DNA of 64,000 nt, taken from SbD1 sp039679945. Lineage in GTDB: Bacteria > Desulfobacterota > Syntrophobacteria > Syntrophobacterales > Syntrophobacteraceae. Within the stretch, counting starts at the first letter, position 1. Each line of letters begins with the position of its first letter. A model generated the notes under the pieces. It saw nothing but the letters and a program-made list of their open reading frames with translations. It was not told where the DNA came from and did not search any database. Positions 8,914 through 17,779 of this stretch are shown in pieces. The DNA is taken from assembly GCA_039679945.1 (NCBI GenBank), contig JBDKTY010000241.1:44738-108737 (forward strand), written 5' to 3'. Made by a program: the position numbers and the translations under genes.

Positions 8914-9495
8914 ATGCCGATGAGACTTCCCTTCCGACACATTCCGATATTCGTGCTTATCGCCATAATAGCCGCCGGATTTCCTCATAGTCTGGGTGCG
9001 TCCGACAATGCGGAAATCGTTGACATGCTCCTGTCCAAGGAAGGCAAACAACTGGAGGTGAGTTTTCGGATAGATCACTGTTTTACTCCAAAAATGGAGG
9101 AAGCCATCCAGAATGGCGTCCCTACGGCCTTCCGGATCAGGGTCGCCATAGAAAAAGCGTCTCTGTCGCTCGTCAAGTCCCAGGTACTGGATTTTGTTCT
9201 CGAACATACTATCAAGTACAACCGCCTGAACAATGAATACCAGGTATACCTGCAGGAACAACCGCAATCGGTTCTCGTAACCAAGGATTTCGAAGAAGCA
9301 AAAAGCTGGATGAGCACCATCAGCAATCTTCCCGTGATTCACACCTGCTGGCTCCGAAATGGCCAGGAATATACCATCAGGATAAAGGCGGAACTTTCGA
9401 AGGTTGCCCTTCCCTATTTTCTCCGCTACATACTCTTTTGGGTATCGCTCTGGGACTTTGAAACGGACTGGCAGAAAGTGAACTTCTCGATGTAG
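8914..9495 (+). CDS. DUF4390 protein preceding NtrY-type kinase
   Basis: A 193-residue protein with an N-terminal hydrophobic signal segment (RHIPIFVLIAIIAAGFPHSL) that should place it in the periplasm or anchor it. The remainder (NAEIVDMLLSKEGKQLEVSF at the start, WVSLWDFETDWQKVNF at the end) resembles DUF4390 proteins, which usually precede ntrY-like kinase genes in deltaproteobacteria. Its stop lies three bases before the kinase start, so the two are co-translated and probably work together, perhaps as a periplasmic input to the sensor. The longer frame to 8812 lacks support; ATG 8914 or 8920 are both possible starts. Confidence 0.75.
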   Translation: MPMRLPFRHIPIFVLIAIIAAGFPHSLGASDNAEIVDMLLSKEGKQLEVSFRIDHCFTPKMEEAIQNGVPTAFRIRVAIEKASLSLVKSQVLDFVLEHTIKYNRLNNEYQVYLQEQPQSVLVTKDFEEAKSWMSTISNLPVIHTCWLRNGQEYTIRIKAELSKVALPYFLRYILFWVSLWDFETDWQKVNFSM

Positions 9496-9498
9496 ACT

Positions 9499-11709
9499 AT
9501 GAACCTGCGAAGCAAATTATTCACTGGGAAACACCGTTTGTGGGAACGAATCCTCGTTGCCGCCTCGCTTTCTCTCATCCTGTGTTTCGGAATTCTCGAA
9601 GGGTGGATTTTTCAGCTCCAGTCCGACCTGCCGCTGCCCGGTAATGTCCTCCTGTTCGCCTTCATCAACCTTAACGTTCTTCTTCTGCTGCTGCTTGCTT
9701 ACCTTGTCCTGCGCAATATCGTCAAATTAGTCTTCGAGCGAAAACGCGACATCCTCGGCTCAAGGCTTAAAACCCGCCTGGTCGCGGCGTCGGTGGGTCT
9801 TACCCTCATCCCGGCGATTCCGCTCTTCTGGATCGCCAGCCAGTTCATTTTTTCCAGCCTCGACCACTGGTTCAGCACGCAGGTGGAGAAATCCCTGGAA
9901 AACTCGGTCCTGCTGGCTAAGCAGTATATTGAAAGGGAACGGGCGAACCTGGTGCTGGACTGCACTATCCTGATGCCAAGGATCGCCACCAAGGGCCTTT
10001 CGCCCGACCACGGGGAATCGCTGGGACTGCCGGATGATCAGAGGTTTCTTTCACGCAACAAGATCGATGCTATTTTCGTCTACGACTCGGCCGGAGTGCT
10101 GCGATGGAGTGCACGTCAGGATAATGCTCCGACGATTGACGAAGCCCCTCTCAGGAGCGGCTTCAAGAAAGAGAAATCACCCGCCTCCAGAATCATAAGC
10201 ATTGTCCCGGGCGCCCGTGATGCCCTCGCCATCCAACTCGACGTCCCCCAGTACCCGGGCAAATCAGCGGAAGGGGAATTGATAGCTGTCAGGCTGCTCC
10301 CAGAGCATGTCGCGGAAAGGCTGGATTCCATCACCAGAGGCTACGACAATTACCTCCAGCTCAAGATGCTCCATCAACCGCTCAAGAAGAGCCATTTCAT
10401 CACATTCTCCATCGCAACCATTCTCTCGGTATTCGCGGCGGTGTGGTTCGGGTTCTACATGGCCAAGAATCTCACGGGGCCGATCCAGAACATGCTGATT
10501 GCAACACGCAGGATCGCCGACGGAGACCTCGATGTGTGTATCGACTCGGACAGGCAGGATGAAATCGGTATGCTGATAGAGTCTTTCAATGGCATGACCG
10601 GAGACCTGCGAGAAAGCCGGGAGAAGCTGGATCGCGCATACAAGGTGCTTCAAAGCACCAACCTGGAGCTTGAAGACCGCCGGCGCTATATGGAGGTGGT
10701 GCTCAAGAACATCGCGGCCGGCGTGGTCAGTGTGGATGCGGATGGCAGTATCACCACGATGAACAACTCCGCCGAAGCAATTTTCGGACTGACGGCTGAA
10801 GAGGTGCGGGGAGAGCACTACCGGAAATACCTCGACCAATCCCACCTGGAGATTATCAAATCATTTATGAACTCCTATCGGGACGCCCGCCAGCCATACC
10901 TGGAACGTCCGGCGCAGGTGAAGGTTTCCGGGGTCCCCCGGTCCCTGCTCATCAAGGTTAGCGTGCTTCGCGATGACATGGATCAATACATGGGACTGGT
11001 GGTGGTGCTCGATGATTTCACGGAGTTGGAAAAAGCACAGCGGATGGCGGCATGGCGTGAGGTGGCCCGCCGCATTGCCCACGAAATCAAAAACCCGCTG
11101 ACCCCAATCCAATTAAGCGCCCAGAGGTTAAGGCGCAAATATGGCCAACTGATCGCCCCTGAAGGCACCATCTTCGATGAATGCACCAGGACCATAATCC
11201 AGCAGGTTGACCATATGAAGCATCTGGTAAATGAGTTTTCGAGGTTCGCTCGACTGCCCAAGGCGCGCCTGTCTCCCCACAACCTCTCCGATATCGTGGA
11301 AGAAGGCCTCAGCCTTTATCGCCACAATTTCAGCCGTATAGTCTTCCGGCTGGAGAAAGACGACGCAATGCCCCCGCTCAGGCTGGACCGGGACCAGTTC
11401 AGGCAGGTAATCATCAACTTGCTCGAAAACGCCGTGCAGGCAATCGATCAACGGAACGGAGAAGTGTCAATCCGGCTCGCCTATGACCCTGTTCTCAAAA
11501 TTGCGCGCCTGGAGTGCGCCGACACCGGCCATGGAATAGCATCGGAGGAACGGCTTAAAGTCTTCGAGCCCTACTATTCGACCAAGGAAAAGGGAACAGG
11601 CCTGGGACTGGCGATTGTATCCAACATCATCGCGGATCATAACGGGTTTATCAGAGTGCGCGGTAATGAACCGAATGGCACCATATTTACAATCGAGCTT
11701 CCGGGATGA
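9499..11709 (+). CDS. NtrY-type membrane sensor histidine kinase
   Basis: A 736-residue kinase. Three hydrophobic segments near the N-terminus (about residues 17-38, 45-72 and 92-116) and one near 295-318 bracket a periplasmic or membrane-associated sensor region. A HAMP domain (NLTGPIQNMLIATRRIADGD), a PAS domain (about 385-490), and a HisKA box with the phospho-acceptor H528 in RRIAHEIKNPLTPIQLSAQR follow. The HATPase has N-box NLLENAVQAID, DTGHGIA and STKEKGTGLGLAIV. The NPLTPIQLSAQRLRRKY signature is typical of NtrY. It should phosphorylate the NtrC-type regulator 392 bases downstream; the signal is unknown. Confidence 0.92.
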   Translation: MNLRSKLFTGKHRLWERILVAASLSLILCFGILEGWIFQLQSDLPLPGNVLLFAFINLNVLLLLLLAYLVLRNIVKLVFERKRDILGSRLKTRLVAASVGLTLIPAIPLFWIASQFIFSSLDHWFSTQVEKSLENSVLLAKQYIERERANLVLDCTILMPRIATKGLSPDHGESLGLPDDQRFLSRNKIDAIFVYDSAGVLRWSARQDNAPTIDEAPLRSGFKKEKSPASRIISIVPGARDALAIQLDVPQYPGKSAEGELIAVRLLPEHVAERLDSITRGYDNYLQLKMLHQPLKKSHFITFSIATILSVFAAVWFGFYMAKNLTGPIQNMLIATRRIADGDLDVCIDSDRQDEIGMLIESFNGMTGDLRESREKLDRAYKVLQSTNLELEDRRRYMEVVLKNIAAGVVSVDADGSITTMNNSAEAIFGLTAEEVRGEHYRKYLDQSHLEIIKSFMNSYRDARQPYLERPAQVKVSGVPRSLLIKVSVLRDDMDQYMGLVVVLDDFTELEKAQRMAAWREVARRIAHEIKNPLTPIQLSAQRLRRKYGQLIAPEGTIFDECTRTIIQQVDHMKHLVNEFSRFARLPKARLSPHNLSDIVEEGLSLYRHNFSRIVFRLEKDDAMPPLRLDRDQFRQVIINLLENAVQAIDQRNGEVSIRLAYDPVLKIARLECADTGHGIASEERLKVFEPYYSTKEKGTGLGLAIVSNIIADHNGFIRVRGNEPNGTIFTIELPG

Positions 11710-11719
11710 AAGGGGGCCG

Positions 11720-12071
11720 TGACGGGCGAACCCGCCGAGTGCGTACGCTCGAGCCTCGATACCTCTCGCTGAATATCTTTTGAGAGTACGCGATATAAAA
11801 GACTTGCGCCGCTGACCGGGGCAGCCCTCCCTCGTCATGCGGAAACCGGAACTCTCCCCTGTTCGCCCAGGGCGCCGAAGGGTCAAACGGGCCTGGATGA
11901 CGCATTGGACGCGGCTTTTGTCCGCCTGCTGCCGGCGTATTGCCATGCGAATGCGGGTTTTATTCAGCTCGGCGCGAACCGGGGGGAGAGTCCGCTTCCG
12001 GCCGGGTACTGTTTCACCTCATAGGGGTTTTGGGAGATAAACGGCCGGATCAGGCGCTTCTTGAACGTGAA
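11720..12071. repeat. Dispersed MITE-like repeat, copy B, between kinase and regulator genes
   Basis: The 392-base gap between the kinase and its regulator holds no gene but carries a diverged copy of the dispersed repeat. It has the CTTTTGAGAGT block near 11775, the TATTGCCATGCGAATGCGGG block near 11935-11955, AGCTCGGCGCGAACCGGGG just after, and the right end TCTTGAACGTGAA at 12059-12071. The left end is not sharply recognisable. Similarity to copy A is clear by eye but imperfect. Confidence 0.55.
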
Positions 12072-12101
12072 TTCATATCAGAACGGAATGTACATGCCAT
12101 C

Positions 12102-13487
12102 ATGAAGCAAAAAGTACTGATAGTAGATGACGAAATAAGCATCCTCCAGTCTCTCAGCGGCATACTGCTAGATGAAGGCTACGGAATCAGCACGGCATCA
12201 TCCGGCGACGAGGCCCTCGATCAGGCAAAAAGAGATCCTCCGGACCTTATCCTGCTGGACGTGTGGATGCCCGGGACAGACGGTTTAACGGTGCTTGAGC
12301 AGATAAAGAAGCTCTCACCCCAGATGCCGGTTATCATCATCTCCGGCCATGGAACAATCGAAACCGCCGTCAAGGCTACCAGGATGGGGGCTTTCGACTT
12401 CCTCGAAAAACCACTCTCCATCGACAGGGTGCTTGTCTCAATCCAGAACGCCATCGAGTTTTCCCGACTGGAGGAAGAAAACCGCATTTTGCGGAAGAAG
12501 GCCAATAAAACCAGTAGGATAACTGGAAACAGCACTGCGGTCCTGGCCTTGCGTGAGCAGATAATGCGCGCGGCCCCCACCAATGCCACCGTGCTCATCA
12601 CGGGTGAAAACGGGACGGGAAAAGAACTGGCCGCGCGTTTGATCCACCTGTCCAGCCGTCGAAGCAACCGGCCCATGATCGAGGTCAACTGCGCGGCGAT
12701 ACCCGAAGAGTTGATTGAAAGCGAATTGTTCGGCCATGAGAAAGGCGCGTTTACCGGTGCTCATGAAAGACGCAAGGGCAAGTTCGACTCGGCGAATGGA
12801 GGCACCCTTTTTCTTGATGAAATCGGGGACATGAGCCTGAGGACGCAGGCAAAAATCCTCAGAATCATACAGGAACAGGTATTTGAAAGGGTGGGAGGCT
12901 CCCATTCGGTGCAGGTTGACGTGCGGATCGTCGCGGCCACCAACAAGGAACTGCGGCGGGAAATAGAACTCGGCCGCTTCCGCCAGGATCTGTACTACCG
13001 CCTGAACGTCATTCCCATATTTGTCCCCCCCTTGAGGGAACGCCTTGAGGACATACCGCTCCTGGTCGAAAACTTTGCAACCGAACTTGCGGGCGAAAGC
13101 GCGCTGGGCAAGAAGATAATAGACTCTTCGATCTATCCTGTCCTTCAGCAGTACTCCTGGCCGGGAAATATCCGGGAGCTGAAGAATTTTATCGAACGGC
13201 TCATAATCATGACCCCGGGCCAGATGATCGGCCCCGGAGACCTGCCCCCCGAATTCCAGCAGTCATCACGGAGCAATATCGGCGAAGCATCCTATTTCCA
13301 GTGCTCAACGCTTAAAGAAGCCCGCTCTTGCTTCGAGCGCGACTACCTGCTGAAGAAGCTGGAGGAAAACAACTGGAACATTTCGGTTACGGCTGGCCAT
13401 ATAGGCCTTGAAAGGACTCACCTGCATCGAAAGCTGAAAGCGCTTGGCATAAAGGAAAATGGACTGAATGACGCGGGAGCGGACTGA
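12102..13487 (+). CDS. NtrC-family sigma-54-dependent response regulator
   Basis: A 461-residue activator. The receiver domain (1-120) has the acidic pair DD at 9-10, phospho-acceptor D53 in LLDVWMPG, and K103 in EKPLS. The AAA+ domain (about 140-370) has Walker A GENGTGKE at 168-175, GAFTGA at 215-220 (the sigma-54 contact loop), and Walker B TLFLDEIGDM. The C-terminus has a Fis-type helix-turn-helix (NISVTAGHIGLERTHLHRKL). It should switch on sigma-54 promoters after phosphorylation by the upstream NtrY-type kinase. Start at ATG 12102 matches family alignment; the frame upstream lies in repeat copy B. Confidence 0.92.
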   Translation: MKQKVLIVDDEISILQSLSGILLDEGYGISTASSGDEALDQAKRDPPDLILLDVWMPGTDGLTVLEQIKKLSPQMPVIIISGHGTIETAVKATRMGAFDFLEKPLSIDRVLVSIQNAIEFSRLEEENRILRKKANKTSRITGNSTAVLALREQIMRAAPTNATVLITGENGTGKELAARLIHLSSRRSNRPMIEVNCAAIPEELIESELFGHEKGAFTGAHERRKGKFDSANGGTLFLDEIGDMSLRTQAKILRIIQEQVFERVGGSHSVQVDVRIVAATNKELRREIELGRFRQDLYYRLNVIPIFVPPLRERLEDIPLLVENFATELAGESALGKKIIDSSIYPVLQQYSWPGNIRELKNFIERLIIMTPGQMIGPGDLPPEFQQSSRSNIGEASYFQCSTLKEARSCFERDYLLKKLEENNWNISVTAGHIGLERTHLHRKLKALGIKENGLNDAGAD

Positions 13488-13970
13488 AACCGCCCCTTTT
13501 CGAAACCGCCGGAATACGCGCGCCGCCAAGTCATCCCTGTTCCCCTATCAGCCCGGGACCTTTCTTTCCTTACAGCCCGGCCGCGGCTCAAATAGCATAA
13601 GCACAGCCGCTCTTGATGTATTTTTCTTGACTTGTAGCCCATACACATTTAGTCTGAAATGGCATTTTTTAAGCAGAGCCTAGTGTTTTGTGTCCACTAA
13701 ACGTGAAATATTTCACTATTCGAAAGGAGGATTGTTCTTTTCTGAAGAAATGTCACCACGGAATCTCGCAGGGAGGATGTTCCAGAGAGAATTAGTAGGC
13801 ATTGTCATACTAGACCAGGCAATAATTTGTAGTTGAGATATTCTTGAAAGGATTAGGCAAAAGACGCACGCACGCACGCGCAATAAGTTGATTATTCAGT
13901 TCCAACCAACGAGTACGATGGCCATTGTGAATCAATAAATGAATTTTCAGTTACCATCAGGAGGAAATCA
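13488..13970. other. Intergenic leader of formate channel gene
   Basis: No gene is evident in these 483 bases. It holds a perfect 14-base palindrome (13703-13716), a short ACGC microsatellite near 13866-13880, an unused-looking AAAGGAGG at about 13722-13730, and the strong AGGAGG before the channel gene. A TGGCATTTTTTAAGCA at about 13660 only weakly resembles a sigma-54 promoter. Confidence 0.35.
13703..13716. promoter_or_regulatory. Palindrome GTGAAATATTTCAC, Rex- or CRP/FNR-like operator candidate
   Basis: A perfect inverted repeat with GTGA and TCAC arms separated by six bases, about 255 bases before the formate channel gene. GTGA-N6-TCAC is the CRP/FNR-family core, and GTGAA-N4-TTCAC is the core of many Rex (NADH-sensing) sites. 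The flanking TT/AA expected for a full Rex site is absent. Assignment is an inference from pattern only. Confidence 0.4.
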
Positions 13971-14882
13971 ATGAGTAATGGTGCCCTCTCTTTTGACGCT
14001 CTCCTGCCAAAGGACATGGCAGTCAAAGCCGAAAATATCGGGATTGCAAAAGCCGGTCTCGGCGCTTACAAGATGTTTGCCCTGGCCATTCTTGCCGGCG
14101 CATTCATCGCAATGGGCGCGAATTACGCCACGACTGTATGGTCCGGTTTGGCGGGGGCCGGCGTACCTTACGGCCTTCAGCGGCTCGCTGGAGGCCTGGT
14201 GTTCGCCACGGGCCTCATCATGGTTGTCATAGGCGGCTCGGAACTCTTCACGGGAAACTGCCTCATTCCGATGGCCTGGGCCAATAACAAGGTGAGCACG
14301 GGCGCAATGCTTCGCAACTGGGTCATTGTCTACCTTGGCAACTTCGTCGGATCAGTTCTGACCGCATACATGGTCTTCTTGGGTGGACAGCACAAGTTCG
14401 GGGGAGGCGCCGTGGGCCTGAGCGCCCTGGGAATCGGTGTAGCCAAGACAAGCCTTGACTTCATCCCATGCATCGCACTGGCCATATTCTGTAACGCGCT
14501 CGTCTGCATGGCGGTCTGGATGTGTTTTGGCTCGCGCAGCACCGGTGATAAAGTGCTTGTAATCCTGCCTCCGATATCAGCATTCGTTGCATGCGGGTTC
14601 GAGCACTGCGTCGCCAATATGTATTTCATTCCATCGGCGCTTTTCATCAAGGATCTCGATCCCGTCTATTTTGCGACTGTTGCCGAAAAGCTCAAGGACG
14701 GCGGCGCAATACTGACCTGGGGCAACTTTTTCAGCCGCAATCTTTTGCCTGCAACCATCGGGAATATTATTGGCGGTGCGCTGATGGTCGGCCTCATGTA
14801 CTGGTTCATCTTCCTTCGCCCGAGTTGGACCGGCAAGGCCGCGGAAGGCGGAGTCCCCGCGGCTGGAGCGGTGAAGAAGTAG
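13971..14882 (+). CDS. Formate/nitrite transporter family channel (FocA-like)
   Basis: A 303-residue membrane protein with six hydrophobic segments of the FNT fold. Landmarks: the amphipathic N-terminus, GAFIAMGANYATTVW in the first helix, GSELFTGN (the omega-loop region), a second half with CNALVCMAVWM, and FEHCVANMYFIPSAL with the conserved FEHxxANM histidine motif. It forms a pentameric pore for monovalent anions, usually formate here because a formate dehydrogenase operon faces it immediately downstream. A strong AGGAGG precedes ATG 13971. Transport direction could be import or export depending on growth mode. A nitrite or hydrosulfide role cannot be excluded from sequence alone. Confidence 0.92.
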   Translation: MSNGALSFDALLPKDMAVKAENIGIAKAGLGAYKMFALAILAGAFIAMGANYATTVWSGLAGAGVPYGLQRLAGGLVFATGLIMVVIGGSELFTGNCLIPMAWANNKVSTGAMLRNWVIVYLGNFVGSVLTAYMVFLGGQHKFGGGAVGLSALGIGVAKTSLDFIPCIALAIFCNALVCMAVWMCFGSRSTGDKVLVILPPISAFVACGFEHCVANMYFIPSALFIKDLDPVYFATVAEKLKDGGAILTWGNFFSRNLLPATIGNIIGGALMVGLMYWFIFLRPSWTGKAAEGGVPAAGAVKK

Positions 14883-14891
14883 GAAGTGATA

Positions 14892-14919
14892 TGCCCAGCC
14901 TTTTCGAAAGGGCTGGGCA
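14892..14919. terminator. Palindrome after formate channel gene
   Basis: TGCCCAGCC at 14892-14900 pairs with GGCTGGGCA at 14911-14919 and can extend through TTT/AAA. Only a weak T run follows on either strand. It could be a first, weak terminator or a processing hairpin. Confidence 0.4.
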
Positions 14920-14987
14920 ATCCTGTTTTACACAGTTCATAAATGCATATTCTGGATAGCCAGGGACTGCGACATTATGCGAGGCTG

Positions 14988-15019
14988 GGGGGGGGCGGAA
15001 TCCGCTCCCCCCTTTTTTT
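14988..15019 (+). terminator. Intrinsic terminator for the formate channel gene
   Basis: An 11-bp stem of G-run plus CGG pairing with CCGCTCCCCCC (14988-14998 with 15002-15012, one G-U pair), three-base loop, followed by seven T at 15013-15019. Confidence 0.72.
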
Positions 15020-15020
15020 G

Positions 15021-15043
15021 AGAAGGGCGGAGAGAGTCCGCCC
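15021..15043 (-). terminator. Likely terminator for the NAD-linked formate dehydrogenase operon
   Basis: On the minus strand a perfect GGGCGGA/TCCGCCC stem (15037-15043 with 15025-15031) lies 16 bases after the fdhA stop and is followed by TTCTC. The T tract is short, so it is less certain than the facing terminator. Confidence 0.45.
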
Positions 15044-15058
15044 GACCACGATGGCTTC

Positions 15059-17758
15059 TTACGCGGCCTTTTCCACTCTTACAGCGCAGATTTTGTATTC
15101 CGGAATCTTAGCCTGTGGATCGAGCGCGGCAATAGTAAGGTGATTAGCCGCGGACTCGGAATAGTGGAAAGGAATAAAGAGAGTACCCACTTCCGTGATA
15201 TCGCCGACCAGCGCCCTGGCGGTAAGCGTACCTCGCCTTGAAGTCACCTTTACCATCTCCCCGTTCACCACACCCAGCGTTTCGGCATCCTTCCGGTTTA
15301 GCTCGACAAAACAATCGGGGGCGCAACTATTCAAGCCCTCCGAGCGCCGGGTCATCGTTCCCGTGTGATACTGAAAAAGAACCCTGCCGGTGGTTAAGAG
15401 GAAGGGGTATTCGGAATCAGTTGGTTCCGCGGGAGGCATCCACTCACAGGCATGGAATTTTCCCTTGCCCCGGGCAAACTTATCCTTGTGCAGGAATTTG
15501 GTTCCCGGGTGGTCTTTCGTCGGACAGGGCCAGTGTATCCCGCCCTTATCCAGCCGGTCGTAATTCATGCCCGCATACGAGGGGGTGACCCTTGCCATTT
15601 CATCAAATATGGCCTCGGCATTAGGATATTTCATCCTGTAGCCCATGCGCTCCGCGATCTGGCAAGTGATCTCCCAGTCCGCTCTGGCCTGCCCTGGTGG
15701 ATTGACGGCTTTTCGGACCCGTTGCACTCGCCTTTCGGTATTTGAGAAGGTGCCTTCTTTTTCGGCAAAACAGGCGGCGGGCAGCACTACGTCCGCTATC
15801 TGAGCCGTTTCCGTGAGAAAGATGTCCTGAACCACCAGGAAATCGAGCTTTCTCAAACCATCTTCGACATGATGCAGGTCAGGATCGCTCATCATCGGGT
15901 TTTCACCAACCACCATGAGAGCTTTGATTCCGCCCTTCGCGGCCGAGTTGATTACTTCAACGATGGTAAGTCCCGGCTTGTCCGGGATAGTATCCACACT
16001 CCAGAACTTCGCGAATTTGTCACGCACCTCGGGCACCGTGACCGACTGGTAAGCAGTAAGCACGTTGGGAAGACAGCCCATGTCGCATGCCCCCTGCACA
16101 TTATTCTGCCCGCGAAGGGGATTTACGCCTCCCGATTCAATCCCGATGTTTCCGCAGAGCATCGCAAGATTCGCCACGCTCTTTACGGTGTCCGTGCCAT
16201 TGATGTGTTGGGTTATTCCCATCGCGTAAGCGATAGCAGCGGCGGGAGCCCGTGCATAAAGCCGGGCAGCCGCTCTCAGGTCATCGGCGGGGATGCCGCT
16301 GATAGCTTCCACCTTCTCCGGGGTATAAGCGGCAACGGTTTGAGCCAGCACGTCGAAATCTTCCATCCGGTTCTCGACGTACTCAATATCATGGAGTTTC
16401 TCGGCAATGATCACATGCATCATGCCGTTGAGCCAGGCAACATCGGACCCGGGTTTTTGACGAAGCCAGATCTCGGCGAAGTCCACCAAATCGATTCTTC
16501 TGGGGTCCGCCACAATCAGCTTTGTCTTCCCGCTGAGCACACCGCGCTTGATATACGAGGAAATAACAGGATGCATCTCCCTGGTATTCGAACCAGTGAG
16601 CAATATTACGTCGGATCGTTCCATCTCCTCGATGGAATTAGTCATCGCTCCACTCCCGAAAGCGGCGGCCAGACCGACCACCGTTGAGGAGTGTCAGAGG
16701 CGCGCGCAGTGATCGATATTGTTGGTTCCGATCACCGCGCGGGCAAATTTGGACAGGAGATAGTTTTCTTCATTCGTACAGCGGGCCGAGGAGAAGAAGG
16801 CAAGCGAATCGGGACCGCTTTCGGCCTTGATCTTGCCGAACTTGCCCGCGACAAGGTCAAGAGCCTCATCCCAGCTTGCCTCCTCCAGACAACCATTCTT
16901 CCGGATAAGCGGCATTTTCAGCCTGTCCGGGTGATTGATGAAATCCATCCCAAAGCGCCCCTTCACGCAGAGGCTTCCCCTGTTCGGCCCCGGAGTATCG
17001 GGGTTCGTGGTAACCTTGACTACTTCATTGTCCTTGACGTTGAGTTCGAGCTGGCACCCCACGCCGCAGTAGACACAGGTCGTGGCCGTCTTTTTCAGCT
17101 CCCATGACCTGCCCTTGAAGCGGGCCTGCTTATGCGTGAGCGCTCCTGTCGGGCATGCCGCGACACACTCGCCGCAGAATGCGCAGTTCGAATCCTTTAA
17201 CGTCCCTCCGTTGAAGGTCGTGATAAAAGAATCGGACCCGCGGGCCGCGATGTCGATCACTCCATTAACCTGTACGGAGAGACATCCCCGGACACACCGC
17301 CCGCAGAGGACGCACTTGTTCGGATCGCGCACGATCATCGCACTTGTGTCATCCACGGCCTTGGGGACAAAATCGGTCTTGAACCGCACGGTGTCGATCC
17401 CATGCTCGTAGACCAGATTCTGCAGTTCGCATTCGCCGTTCTTCTCACACATGAGGCAGTTGTGGTCACCATACGCCAGCAGCAACTCCAGCACGGTTTT
17501 TCGCACCCGTACCAGCCGATCGGTATGGGTAGTAATCTTCATCCCATCCGTGGCTGGAGTTGTGCACGACGGAGGAAGCCCACGCATGTTTTCAATTTCC
17601 ACTATGCAGAGACGGCATCCTCCGTAAGGCGGCATCTTTGGGTGATAGCACAGGGTCGGGACTTTGATGTCGTTTTCACGACACACTTCGAGCACTGTCT
17701 GCCCTTTTCTGCCCCGAACGCTCATTCCATTTATCGTCAGTGTCAGTCTATCGTCCAT
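15059..17758 (-). CDS. fdhA: NAD-linked formate dehydrogenase, selenocysteine catalytic subunit
   Basis: The 899-residue protein reads through an in-frame UGA at 16696-16694 (codon 355) as selenocysteine in the context CARL-U-HSSTVVGLAAAFGSGA, the conserved Mo/W ligand position of formate dehydrogenases. The N-terminus is NuoG/HydA-like: a [2Fe-2S] domain (CYHPKMPPYGGCRLC), a cysteine set in HNCLMCEKNGEC, and two [4Fe-4S] clusters (CVLCGRCVRGC, CAFCGECVAACPTG). The molybdopterin part has its own cluster (CVYCGVGC). It has no Tat signal, so it is cytoplasmic. Third gene after NuoE- and NuoF-like subunits (gap of 21 bases), giving an NAD-coupled and possibly electron-bifurcating formate dehydrogenase. 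Automatic annotation would split it at the UGA. Confidence 0.93.
16664..16696 (-). promoter_or_regulatory. SECIS hairpin for selenocysteine insertion (NAD-linked FdhA)
   Basis: Directly after the UGA the mRNA forms GGUGGUC (16682-16676) paired with GGCCGCC (16670-16664), seven pairs including G-U, around the loop GGUCU. A GGUCU-type loop is known for the E. coli fdhF SECIS element that binds SelB. An outer CACUCC/GGAGUG pairing can extend the stem. Confidence 0.8.
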
Positions 17759-17779
17759 TTTTCCTCTCTTCGTCTCCCG

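Noticed and set aside
13655..13680. Sigma-54 promoter before the formate channel
   Set aside because: TGGCATTTTTTAAGCA keeps the -24 GG but not the -12 TTGC; too weak despite the neighbouring NtrC gene.
13864..13882. ACGC tandem repeat as a phase-variation tract
   Set aside because: Only about four units, non-coding and far from the start codon; likely incidental.
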